Below are positions 43,770 through 53,213 of a stretch of 64,000 nucleotides of DNA, piece after piece. The notes under the pieces are model-generated. The model ran no database searches and was not told the DNA's origin. It worked only from the letters and a program-made list of their open reading frames with translations. Every line of letters starts with the position of its first letter. Positions within the stretch are counted from its first letter, which is position 1. The stretch comes from Castellaniella sp035707805 (GTDB lineage Bacteria > Pseudomonadota > Gammaproteobacteria > Burkholderiales > Burkholderiaceae_B). The stretch is taken from positions 1 to 64,000 of the forward strand of contig DASSTS010000024.1 of NCBI GenBank assembly GCA_035707805.1. The letters run 5' to 3'. A program made the position numbers and the translations under genes.

Positions 43770-44835
43770 GATCGGCCTCCGGCGCCCGCAGCAGGAACTC
43801 GTCGGCGCCGAACACATAGGCCCGGCGGCTGGAAAAATGCAGGGTGATGGCATCGCCCAGCTGATGATGGCTGACGCCGGGCACCTGGGCGATCAGGGCG
43901 CCGACCGGCGTCTCGGCGTGGACGTAGGTGGCAGAGCCGGAGATCTCGGCCAGCTGCACGCGCCCGCCGATCCGGCAGTCTCCGCCCTGGTCCCGCAGCG
44001 ACAGGTCGACGGCCCGCAGGCCCACCGTGACCGCTCCGGCGGGCACCCCGGCATCCGCGGGCAGGGGCAAGGGATCCATGCCCGGGATGCGCAGCGAGGA
44101 TCCGTCGGCGCTCGCCGCCATGAAGTTCATCGGCGGATCGCTGAAGGCGCGCGCCACCCGCATCGACGCGGGCCGGCGGAAGACCTCGATGGTCGGCCCG
44201 TACTGCAGCAGCTCGCCCTCGTCCAGGACGGCGGTATGGCCGCCCAGCAGCAGGGCCTCGGCCGGCTCGGTGGTGGCGTACACCACGGTGGAACGGCCCT
44301 CGGCGAACATGGCGCCGAGCTCTTCGCGCAGGTCCTCGCGCAGCTTGTAGTCCAGATTGACCAGGGGTTCGTCGAGCAGCATCAGCGGCGCATCCTTGGC
44401 CAGCGCGCGGGCCAGGGCGACCCGCTGCTGCTGGCCGCCGGAAAGTTCGGCGGGCAGGCGCTGCAGGAAGGCCTCGATGTGCAGGGTGCGCGCGATGGCC
44501 TCGACGCGCGCCATGACGTCGCGCTGGCCGCGCAGGCGCAGGGGCGAGGCGATGTTTTCCGCCACGGTCATGGAGGGGTAGTTGATGAATTGCTGGTACA
44601 CCATGGCGACGTTGCGGCGGCGCACCGGCACCCCGGTCACGTCCGCGCCGTCGACCCGCACGCAGCCTTCGGTGGGGGCGTCCAGGCCGGCCATGATGCG
44701 CATCAGGCTGGTCTTGCCGGCGCGGGTCGCCCCCAGCAGCACCGTCACGGCGGACTGCCGCAATGTCAGGTCCAGCGGATGGAGCCAGGTTTCCGCGCCG
44801 ACGCGCTTTGCGACCCCGGCCAGTTCGAGCAGCAT
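43756..44835 (-). CDS. glpS: Glycerol ABC transporter ATPase GlpS-like (H-loop His missing)
   Basis: 359-residue ATPase, first gene of the operon. Walker A LGATRAGKTS, Q-loop VYQQFINYP, intact signature LSGGQQQR and Walker B LMLLDEP are present, but the switch (H-loop) His is replaced: VVYATTEPAEA stands where a T-H-D is expected. A TOBE-type C-terminal domain follows. It diverges from glpR over 133 bp that carry GlpR-like half-sites. Confidence 0.92.
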
Positions 44836-44860
44836 GGAAGGCTTCTCCTCAATATTCCAT

Positions 44861-44880
44861 TTTGAGCATTATTGTTCGTT
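44861..44880. promoter_or_regulatory. Back-to-back GlpR-like half-sites
   Basis: ATTGTTCGTT on the plus strand (44871-44880) and AATGCTCAAA on the minus strand (44861-44870) each match the E. coli GlpR half-site WATKYTCGWW at 9 of 10 positions. They are adjacent and point away from each other, which is the opposite order to the E. coli palindromic operator. Further TTCGTT-type words lie at about 44934. Location between glpS and glpR fits control of both directions by GlpR. Confidence 0.5.
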
Positions 44881-44968
44881 TCTGCTTCATATTCAGTCCA
44901 TGGAAACCCTAGGATCGGTTCCTTTTCTTTCGTTGTACAGTCTCCCTGTTCGAATTCCGGTCCAGACC

Positions 44969-45741
44969 ATGAGCCTCAATCCCCGACAGATCCGGCTGCT
45001 GAAATATCTGCACGTCAGCGGATCCAGCAGCCTGGAAGACCTGGCCAGCCATCTGCAGGTCACGGTCCAGACCGTGCGCCGCGACGTGCAGCGCCTGGCC
45101 GAGGCCAACCAGCTGATCCGGTTCCACGGCGGCGCGCGCCTGCCGGCCTCGACCACCGAGAACATCGCCTACCGGCAGCGGGCGCAGCTGCACGCCGCCG
45201 AAAAGCGGCGCATCGCCCAGGCGATCGCCCGCGCGATCCCCAACGACTGCTCGCTGATGATCAACATCGGCACCACCACCGAGGCCATCGCCCAGGCGCT
45301 GACCGGCCATACCGGCCTGCGTGTCATCACCAACAACATCAACGTGGCCTACACCCTGGGCCGCCAGCCCGGCTGCGAGGTCATCCTGGCGGGCGGCGCT
45401 GTGCGGCCCCGCGACCTGGCCATCGTCGGCGAGGCGACGGTGGAATTCATCCGCCAGTTCCGAGTCGACATCGCCTTGATGGGGATCTCCGGCATCGAGG
45501 AGGACGGCACGCTGCGCGATTATGATTACCGGGAGGTGAAGGTGTCGCAGGCCATCATGCAGTCGGCTCGCGAAGTCTGGATGGCGACGGACGCCAGCAA
45601 GTTCCACCGGCCGGCCATGGTGCGGCTGGGCGACCTGTCGCAGATCGACCGGCTGTTCACCGACGCCCGCCCGCCGGACCCCTTCCCCGGCCTTCTGAAA
45701 ACCGCCGAAGTCGACTGTGTGATCGCCCCCGAGGACCCGTC

Positions 45742-45745
<4 letters not shown>
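44969..45745 (+). CDS. glpR: DeoR-family glycerol regulon repressor GlpR
   Basis: 258 residues from the ATG at 44969. DeoR-type HTH at about 5-55 (RQIRLLKYLHVSGSSSLEDLA, first part; VTVQTVRRDVQRL), then the DeoR effector domain (LMINIGTTTEAIAQALTG) expected to bind a phosphorylated sugar, here probably glycerol-3-phosphate. Overlaps glpK by 4 nt and diverges from the transporter operon. A longer upstream frame is not conserved. Confidence 0.93.
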
Positions 45746-47235
<1,490 letters not shown>

Positions 47236-47323
47236 GGCGGCCCAATCCCGATAGAATGGCGATTGCGGCGGCCCCGCCTTTCCCTTGGCGCGGACCGGCC
47301 GCCCAGGACCCCGGCAGAATCCC

Positions 47324-47794
47324 ATGTTCAAGAAAATCATCCTGATCGTCGCCGTCTTCGTCGTCATCCTGCTGGCGCTCAGTTTCGGCGAGGTGGCCTT
47401 CGGCCAGGTCTTTGCCTGGATCTCGCGCCTGACCGGCGTGCTGGTACGCAATTTCGGCGAGCTCTTCGCCCATATCGGCGCCTACCTGCAGGCGCACACC
47501 GGCAAGGTCCTGCTGGCCGTGGCGCTGACCGTGCCCGTCAGCGCCTGGATCCTGCGCTCCCACCGCGAGGCCCTGGGACGCCCGGCCTCGCAGCGGCGCA
47601 TCGCCATCTTCCTGGCGATCTTCCTGGGCTGGCTGGGCGCCCACCGTTTCTTTCTGGGGCAGGTCGGCTGGGGCATCGGCTTTCTGCTGATGACCTGGAT
47701 CTTCGTGCCCCTGGCGGTCGTGCTGGGCCTGATCGACGCGATCCGCTACCTGTTCATGGACGACGAGACCTTCGCCGCGACCCAGCTGTCCTGA
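47324..47794 (+). CDS. TM2 domain membrane protein
   Basis: 156 residues. An N-terminal membrane helix (3-24), a second around 58-75, and a C-terminal TM2 domain (about 90-145) with FLAIFLGWLGAHRFFLGQVGWG (core LGWLGAHRFFLGQ), a short turn and a final helix. TM2 proteins are small inner-membrane proteins of unknown function. The ATG at 47324 gives a clean start; the stop overlaps the next start by one base (TGATG), so the lipoate-ligase-like protein is probably translationally coupled. Confidence 0.85.
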   Translation: MFKKIILIVAVFVVILLALSFGEVAFGQVFAWISRLTGVLVRNFGELFAHIGAYLQAHTGKVLLAVALTVPVSAWILRSHREALGRPASQRRIAIFLAIFLGWLGAHRFFLGQVGWGIGFLLMTWIFVPLAVVLGLIDAIRYLFMDDETFAATQLS

Positions 47795-48588
47795 TGAGTC
47801 CGACGCTTCCCGCGCGCTACCGGCTGCTGGACCTGGGGCCGGATCCGGCCGGCGGCCCGCTGGCCGATGAAATCCTGCCCGACCATGCCGCGGCCGGCCC
47901 GGCGGCCTGCCTCTGGCAGTCCCCCCAGGGCCTGGTGGTGCCGCGCACCTATGCCGCCCGTCCGGGATTCGAGGCCGCCTGCGCGGCTTCCGCCGCCCGG
48001 GGCTGGCCGGTCGAGGTGCGCCAGTCCGGCGGCGGCGTCGTGCCCCAGGGGCCGGGCATCCTGAACCTCAGTCTCGCGCAGGTCCTCCGGGGCCGGCCCC
48101 TGGACTATTCCGAGGCGCTGTACCAGCGCCTGTGCGGCATGATCGCCGGCGCCCTGCTCTTTTCCGGCATCGAGGCTCGCGCCCAGGCGGTCGAGGGATC
48201 CTTTTGCGACGGACGCTTCAACCTGGCGGTCGGCAGCCCCGCGCGCAAGGTCGCGGGGACGGCCCAATGGTGGCGCCGGCTGCCGGCGCAGCCGCGGCGG
48301 CCCGCGCCCGGCGACGCGGGCGCCGCCGGGTCCGTCGAGGACCGCCCGGACCCGCAGGCCGAATCCCATGTCGGCCTGGTCCACGCCCTGATCCTCGCGG
48401 CCTGCGACACCCGCGAGGCGACGGCGCAGGCCAATGCGCTGGAGGCGGCGCTGGGCAATTCCCGCCGCTACGACCCGGACGCGGTCGCATCCCTGGACCG
48501 CCTGACGCCGCCCGGCGAACGTGAGGGTTTCGCGACGCGGCTGCGGGACCGGCTGGCCGCGATGCTGCGCCGCCAGGAGCTAGAATAG
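47794..48588 (+). CDS. Lipoate-protein ligase A family protein
   Basis: 264 residues of the BPL/LplA/LipB fold. The RQSGGGVVPQGPGILNLSL segment corresponds to the lipoate-binding RRxSGGG motif, and CDGRFNLAVGSPARKVAGTA to the DGxxD...GRKxxGTA region with the catalytic Lys. It lacks the accessory C-terminal domain of full-length E. coli LplA. Possible roles are attaching lipoate or octanoate to an E2/H-protein domain or acting as an amidotransferase; substrate not determined. Coupled to the TM2 gene, panD lies 31 nt downstream. Confidence 0.8.
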   Translation: MSPTLPARYRLLDLGPDPAGGPLADEILPDHAAAGPAACLWQSPQGLVVPRTYAARPGFEAACAASAARGWPVEVRQSGGGVVPQGPGILNLSLAQVLRGRPLDYSEALYQRLCGMIAGALLFSGIEARAQAVEGSFCDGRFNLAVGSPARKVAGTAQWWRRLPAQPRRPAPGDAGAAGSVEDRPDPQAESHVGLVHALILAACDTREATAQANALEAALGNSRRYDPDAVASLDRLTPPGEREGFATRLRDRLAAMLRRQELE

Positions 48589-48619
48589 CGGCCTGCTCAA
48601 TTCTGTCCCTGGATACCCA

Positions 48620-49033
48620 ATGAGAAAAATCGTCCGCGCCAAGCTGCATGGAATCCGCGTCACCGGCGCCGACCTGGACTACCACGGCTCCATCACCCTG
48701 GACCCCGACCATTGCGAGGCCGCCGGCATCCTGCCGATGGAGTTCGTGGACATCTGGAACAAGAATTCCGGCGCCCGCATCAGCACCTACGTCATCTACG
48801 GCGAACGCGGCTCGCGCTGCTGCATCCTGAACGGCGCCGCCGCCCGCACCTGCCAGCGCGGCGACGAAGTCATCATCGCCAATTCCGAATACATCCAGGA
48901 AACCGAGCTGGAGCACATCAAGCCGGTCGTGCTGACTTTCCATCCCGACAACAGCGTGCGCGAGCACCTGGGATATTCCGTGGGCCGCGACGCGCAAGGG
49001 CGGCTGAGCTTCGAGATCGTCCACTTCGACTGA
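48620..49033 (+). CDS. panD: Aspartate 1-decarboxylase PanD
   Basis: Makes beta-alanine from aspartate for pantothenate/CoA synthesis. 137 residues. The self-cleavage site Gly-Ser is in YHGSITLD (Ser at residue 25), giving the pyruvoyl cofactor; Lys9 in AKLHGIRVT, Tyr58 in STYVIYGERGSR and the NGAAAR segment fit the active site. It is about 10 residues longer than E. coli PanD at the C-terminus. Last gene before the TPP riboswitch. Confidence 0.95.
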   Translation: MRKIVRAKLHGIRVTGADLDYHGSITLDPDHCEAAGILPMEFVDIWNKNSGARISTYVIYGERGSRCCILNGAAARTCQRGDEVIIANSEYIQETELEHIKPVVLTFHPDNSVREHLGYSVGRDAQGRLSFEIVHFD

Positions 49034-49109
49034 GCGCGCGGCCGCCGGGCGCCCTTGCCCGCCGCCCGGCCAACTCCTACAATCGGGTGGCATCACCACC
49101 CAGTACCGA

Positions 49110-49190
49110 GCCTCGCTAGGGGTGCCGCCACGGCGGCTGAGACAGTCCCTTCGAACCTGATTGAGATCATCCTCGCGCAGGAAAGCAGCT
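49110..49190 (+). ncRNA. TPP riboswitch (THI element) aptamer
   Basis: Conserved thiamine-pyrophosphate aptamer elements are present in order: GGGGTGCC (49119-49126), the pyrimidine-sensing GGCTGAGA (49135-49142), ACCTGATTGAGATCATCC (about 49155-49172), and CGCGCAGGAAAGC closing the P4/P1 side. It lies in the 5' leader of the cytX-type permease gene. Confidence 0.9.
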
Positions 49191-49196
49191 CGCCAT

Positions 49197-49250
49197 GGCG
49201 ACGGCTTTCCGTCGCCCGCGCCTGCCGACCGCGTGTTTACCGACAGGCGC
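49197..49250 (+). promoter_or_regulatory. Expression platform covering the cytX ribosome binding site
   Basis: Two stems follow the aptamer: GGCGACGG/CCGTCGCC (49197-49216, 8 bp, 4-nt loop) and GCGCCTG (49218-49224) pairing with CAGGCGC (49244-49250). The second includes the AGG of the ribosome binding site, 3 nt before the ATG at 49254. No T-run follows either stem, so control is probably at translation initiation rather than termination. Confidence 0.65.
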
Positions 49251-49253
49251 ATC

Positions 49254-50570
49254 ATGAACCAGAATCCGCTTTCCCCCTCTCCCATCCCGTCCGGTCCTGA
49301 CGCCGCTGCCGCGCCCGATCCCGGCGTCGAGCGCGTCTTCGGCTGGCACGACCACATGGCGCTCTGGTTCAGCCTGGGCGTGGGGCTGCTGGTGATCCAG
49401 GTCGGAGCCTACCTGGTGCCCGCCCTGGGCATGCATGCGGCCCTGACGGCGGTGATCGCCGGCTCGGTGCTGGGCGCCGGCCTGCTGGCCTGGGTCGCCC
49501 GCCTGGGCTGCGACAGCGGCCTGTCCAGCGCAGGACTGATCCACGCCGTCTACGGCCGGCGCTTCGCCCGCCTGCCCGTCCTGCTGAACGTCGTGCAACT
49601 GGTGGGCTGGGCGACGTTCGAGCTGGTCATCATGCGCGACGGCACCCGGGCAATCGGCCAGCGGGCGCTGGGCCTGGACGTCGGCCCGATCGTGCCGACG
49701 CTGTTCTGGGGCCTGATCATCCTGCTGCTGCTGCGCGGCTCCATGATCACGCTGGTGCGGCGCATCGTCAGCCGCGTCGGCCTGCCGCTGGTGGTGCTGT
49801 CGCTGATCTGGCTGACGGTCCAGTTCGCCCTGAAGCTGGACGGCGAGGCCGTGCAGGCCCTGTGGCAGCGCGCAGGCGACGGCAGCATGAACACCTTCCA
49901 GGCGCTGGACCTGGTGATCGCCATGCCGGTGTCCTGGCTGCCGCTGGTGGCGGACTACGCCCGCCACGGCCGCAGCGGCCGCGGGGCATTGGGCGGCACC
50001 TGGCTGGGCTACGCCATCGCCAACATCTGGTGCTACGCGCTGGGGGTGCTGGTGATCACGGTCACGGGACCCGACACCGACATGGTCACCGCCCTGCTCA
50101 TGGCGCAAGGCGGGCTGCTCGCCCTGGCGCTGATCCTGGTCGACGAACTGGACAACACCTATGGGGACCTGTATTCGGGCTCGGTGTCCAGCCACAGCCT
50201 GCTGCCCTCGCTGGACCTGAAGGCCTGGGGGACGCTGCTGGCCGTCCTGTCGATGGCGCTGGCCATGGTGCTGCCCATGCATACGCTGGAACCCTTCCTG
50301 CTGACGCTCAGTTCGGTGTTCGTGCCGCTGTTCGGCACGATCCTGGGGCGCGCCGGCCTGCGCCCGGCGCAGCTGGCGCAGCCGTGCGGCGGCATCCATG
50401 CCGCGCCCGCCCTCGTCTGGGTGCTGGGCATCGCGTGCTTCCACGCCTTGGCGCAGTGGGCGCCGCAATACGGCAGCGCCCTGCCGACGCTGCTGCTGAC
50501 GTTCATCCTGGGGGCGCTGACCTCCCGGGCCAGGGCCAGGACGGACCTGCCCTCGCCCTCGATGGGATGA
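49254..50570 (+). CDS. cytX: CytX-type NCS1 permease (putative hydroxymethylpyrimidine transporter)
   Basis: 438-residue member of the purine/cytosine permease (NCS1) family with about 12 membrane segments and the family core DHMALWFSLGVGLLVIQ and LPLVADYARHGR. A TPP riboswitch directly upstream marks it as part of the thiamine regulon; TPP-controlled NCS1 permeases of this type (CytX) are predicted to import the thiamine pyrimidine precursor HMP. Transport specificity is inferred, not shown. The ATG at 49254 follows the ribosome binding site sequestered in the expression platform. Confidence 0.88.
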   Translation: MNQNPLSPSPIPSGPDAAAAPDPGVERVFGWHDHMALWFSLGVGLLVIQVGAYLVPALGMHAALTAVIAGSVLGAGLLAWVARLGCDSGLSSAGLIHAVYGRRFARLPVLLNVVQLVGWATFELVIMRDGTRAIGQRALGLDVGPIVPTLFWGLIILLLLRGSMITLVRRIVSRVGLPLVVLSLIWLTVQFALKLDGEAVQALWQRAGDGSMNTFQALDLVIAMPVSWLPLVADYARHGRSGRGALGGTWLGYAIANIWCYALGVLVITVTGPDTDMVTALLMAQGGLLALALILVDELDNTYGDLYSGSVSSHSLLPSLDLKAWGTLLAVLSMALAMVLPMHTLEPFLLTLSSVFVPLFGTILGRAGLRPAQLAQPCGGIHAAPALVWVLGIACFHALAQWAPQYGSALPTLLLTFILGALTSRARARTDLPSPSMG

Positions 50571-50604
50571 CGCGCCGGCGGGCCGGCCAGGCGCCGAACC
50601 GCCC

Positions 50605-51453
50605 TCAGGCGTTAACGCGCTGGCTGAGCCAGATGCTGGCGACCACGAGCGCGATGCCCGCCATCTGCGGCGGGGACAGGCTCTCGCCGAGGAACCCCCA
50701 GCCCAGCAGCACGGCCGTGAGCGGGCTCAGGAGCAGCAGCGAGGACGCGACGGCCGGCGCGAGCCTGCCAATACCACGGAACCAGAGGGCGTAGGTCAGC
50801 GCGGCCCCGACCAGGCCCAGCCAGACCAGGCCCAGCAGGTTCGATGCCGTCGGAACCGGCATCGCCGGATCCGCCAGCAGGACGACCGGCACCAGCAGCA
50901 GGCCGCCGGCGGTCAACTGCCAGGCGGTGAAGGTCAGCGGCGATACTGGGGGCTGCCATTTGCGCGACAGGGTGACGCCCAAGGCCATCGATGCCGCGCC
51001 CCCCAGGCCGGCCGCGATCCCGATTCCGTCCAGTGCCGCGTCGGGCGTGAGCACCAGCAGGGCAACTCCGCCCATGCCGACCAGCGCCCCGAAGACCGCC
51101 AACGGCCGCAAACGCGCGGACAGCAGCAGCGATGCCAGAAAGACGACGATCAGCGGCTGGGACGCCAGCACGGTGCCGGCCACGCCTCCCGGGAGCCGAT
51201 AGGCGGCGACAAACAGCAGGCTAAGGAATATCGAGATATTGAGCGCGCCCAGGATGAAAGCGCGCAGCCACCAGACGCCGTCCGGCAAGCGGCGCACGAT
51301 CATCAACAGCAGCAAGCCGGCGGGCAGCGCGCGCAACGCCGCGACGGTCATGGGCGAAAAGCCGGCCAGCCACTGCGTCGTGACGATGTAGGTGCTGCCC
51401 CAGATGATGGGCGCGACGGCCGTCTGTGCGAGGTCCAGGGCCGCGGGCTTCAT
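50605..51453 (-). CDS. EamA/DMT-family transporter
   Basis: 282 residues, ten membrane segments in two EamA repeats, beginning with APIIWGSTYIVTTQWLAGFS and with ALTYALWFRGIGRLAPAVAS in the second repeat. Typical drug/metabolite exporter; substrate not known. The start overlaps the nitroreductase stop by 4 nt, so the two form an operon that is divergent from a LysR gene. Confidence 0.9.
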   Translation of the reverse strand: MKPAALDLAQTAVAPIIWGSTYIVTTQWLAGFSPMTVAALRALPAGLLLLMIVRRLPDGVWWLRAFILGALNISIFLSLLFVAAYRLPGGVAGTVLASQPLIVVFLASLLLSARLRPLAVFGALVGMGGVALLVLTPDAALDGIGIAAGLGGAASMALGVTLSRKWQPPVSPLTFTAWQLTAGGLLLVPVVLLADPAMPVPTASNLLGLVWLGLVGAALTYALWFRGIGRLAPAVASSLLLLSPLTAVLLGWGFLGESLSPPQMAGIALVVASIWLSQRVNA

Positions 51454-52067
51454 GACAGCTCCAGCACTTCCGCCAGCGGGCGGCGCGGCTTCTGGGGCCA
51501 GTTGCCGGCCGCGGCGCGGCCGACGGCAAGCAGCATGACGGGCAGCTCGCCTTCCGCGAGACCGAATTCCCGGCTCACGGCATCGGCGTCGAACCCCGCC
51601 ATGGGGCCCGACACCAGGTCCATGGCCTCGGCGGCATGAATGAGGGTGGCGGCGCCCAGCGTGGCGGAACGGATGGCCTCGTCGCGTGCCGCTTCCGGAT
51701 CGGCGGCGTACCGGACGTGCGCATCGTCCTGCCAGGCCGCGGCCATGGCGGCGGGCATGAGCCCCGTCTCCACGAACGGGCGCAGCCGCTCCCGCAGGCT
51801 CGCAGCCTGGGGAATCTGGCCGCAGACAATGAAGGTCACGGCGGCCTCGGATACCTTCGCCTGGCCGAAGGCGAGCTCCCGGAGCCTGGCCTTCGCCGCC
51901 GGGGTCCGTACCGCGATGAAGCGCCAGTTCTGAAGGTTGTAGGCGGTGGGCGCTCGCGTGGCGAGGCGCACCAGTTCTTCGATCTGCTCGTCCGCCAGGA
52001 GATGGGCCGGATCGAAACGATTGGCGGAAGTCCGCCGCTCGATGAGGGCGATGGTGGGATGCTGCAT
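51450..52067 (-). CDS. Nitroreductase-family flavoprotein
   Basis: 205 residues from the ATG at 52067. FMN-binding nitroreductase fold: IERRTSANRFDP at the start, RAPTAYNLQNWRFIAV (FMN contacts), and EFGLAEGELPVMLLAVGRAA near the end. Likely an NAD(P)H-dependent reductase of quinones or nitro compounds. It diverges from a LysR regulator gene with an inverted repeat between them, and is coupled to the DMT transporter gene. Confidence 0.9.
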   Translation of the reverse strand: MQHPTIALIERRTSANRFDPAHLLADEQIEELVRLATRAPTAYNLQNWRFIAVRTPAAKARLRELAFGQAKVSEAAVTFIVCGQIPQAASLRERLRPFVETGLMPAAMAAAWQDDAHVRYAADPEAARDEAIRSATLGAATLIHAAEAMDLVSGPMAGFDADAVSREFGLAEGELPVMLLAVGRAAAGNWPQKPRRPLAEVLELS

Positions 52068-52112
52068 GGCAGTCAACTCGTGGATGTCATAGGGTTCCGG
52101 TATGGTATTTAG

Positions 52113-52146
52113 TTCACTATCGATGCACAATAAACAAAATAGTGAA
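52113..52146. promoter_or_regulatory. Operator-like inverted repeat between nitroreductase and LysR genes
   Basis: TTCACTAT (52113-52120) and ATAGTGAA (52139-52146) form a perfect 8-bp inverted repeat with an 18-bp spacer, in an AT-rich stretch that must hold both divergent promoters. Likely the binding site of the adjacent LysR regulator. Confidence 0.6.
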
Positions 52147-52175
52147 TTGATAATTTTCTATTGGAGAACAATCCA

Positions 52176-53072
52176 GTGGACCGATACACGGCGTTCCAGG
52201 TCTTCCGGCACGTGGCCGAACTGGGCAGCTTTGCCGCGGCTGGGCGGAAACTGAACCTTTCCCCGCCCGCCATCAGCAAGAACATCGCCGAACTGGAGTC
52301 GCACCTGGGGGTGCGGCTGATACACAGGACAACGCGGCGCATGGCGCTGACCGAGGAAGGCAAGACCTATCTCGAACACGTGACGCGCGGCCTGGACGCC
52401 TTCATCGAGGCGGAAGCCGCGCTGTCCCCCGCCAGGACATGGCCCGTCGGCACGCTGCGGGTGAGCGCGCCCATGACGGTGTCGCTGCTCTGCCTGTCCC
52501 AGGCGGTGCCCGGATTTCTTGCCGGCTATCCGGACCTGAAGCTGGAACTGCAGCTGGACGACCGCCGTGTCGACATCATCCGCGAGGGCTTCGATCTGGC
52601 GATCCGGGGATACAGCAGTCCCGAGGATTCCAGCCTGGTGGCGCGGAGGCTGGGCGCCATGCCGCACGTGCTCTGCGCGGCGCCGTCCTATTTCGACGCG
52701 CATGGAAGGCCGCGGACGCCCTCGGACCTGAAGGGCCTGGACCACATCCGCTTTCCCTATGGCGGCAACGCCGATTTCTGGGAATTCAGGAAAAACGGAG
52801 CCGTCGAGCGCATCGCGGTCCAGGCGCGCTATTCGGTGTCTTCCAGCCTGGCCATCCGGGATGCGCTGCGGGCCGGCCTGGGGGTCAGTCTGATCCCGCA
52901 GCCCTACGTCGAGGACGATCTGGCGCAGGGAAGACTGGAAGCGGCCCTGGAGGACTGGGCGACCGGAGACGTCACCCACTACGCGGTCTACCCCACGCGC
53001 CAGCACCTGGCACCCAAGATCCAGGTATTCGTGGACTTCCTGGTCCGGCAGTTCCAGCACGGCGTCGCCTGA
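52176..53072 (+). CDS. LysR-family transcriptional regulator
   Basis: 298 residues. HTH at 1-60 (FRHVAELGSFAAAGRKLNLS, then PAISKNIAELESHLGVRL) and a LysR effector domain; the SLxQAVPxFLAGYPDLKL-type segment resembles the DsdC/AaeR-like branch. The GTG at 52176 is chosen because GGAG lies about 9 nt upstream and the family start is DRYTAFQVF; a TTG at 52161 is also in frame. It probably controls the divergent nitroreductase/DMT operon. Confidence 0.92.
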   Translation: MDRYTAFQVFRHVAELGSFAAAGRKLNLSPPAISKNIAELESHLGVRLIHRTTRRMALTEEGKTYLEHVTRGLDAFIEAEAALSPARTWPVGTLRVSAPMTVSLLCLSQAVPGFLAGYPDLKLELQLDDRRVDIIREGFDLAIRGYSSPEDSSLVARRLGAMPHVLCAAPSYFDAHGRPRTPSDLKGLDHIRFPYGGNADFWEFRKNGAVERIAVQARYSVSSSLAIRDALRAGLGVSLIPQPYVEDDLAQGRLEAALEDWATGDVTHYAVYPTRQHLAPKIQVFVDFLVRQFQHGVA

Positions 53073-53140
53073 GCGCCTGAGCGCCAGAGGCCGGCCGCCT
53101 TGCCGGCCCGGGAATACCGGCGCGGGCACGGCAGTCCAAC

Positions 53141-53167
53141 AAAAAGCCCGCCTCTTTCGAGGCGGGC
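53141..53167 (-). terminator. Intrinsic terminator of the NO reductase gene
   Basis: Minus strand: GCCCGCCTC, loop GAAA, GAGGCGGGC, then TTTTTG. A strong 9-bp stem and T-run, 47 nt after the norB stop. On the plus strand the same hairpin may also stop LysR read-through. Confidence 0.9.
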
Positions 53168-53213
53168 CGGGACGGGGGCCCGTTTCGGGCGCCCCTTTGC
53201 AAGACGAAGCGGA

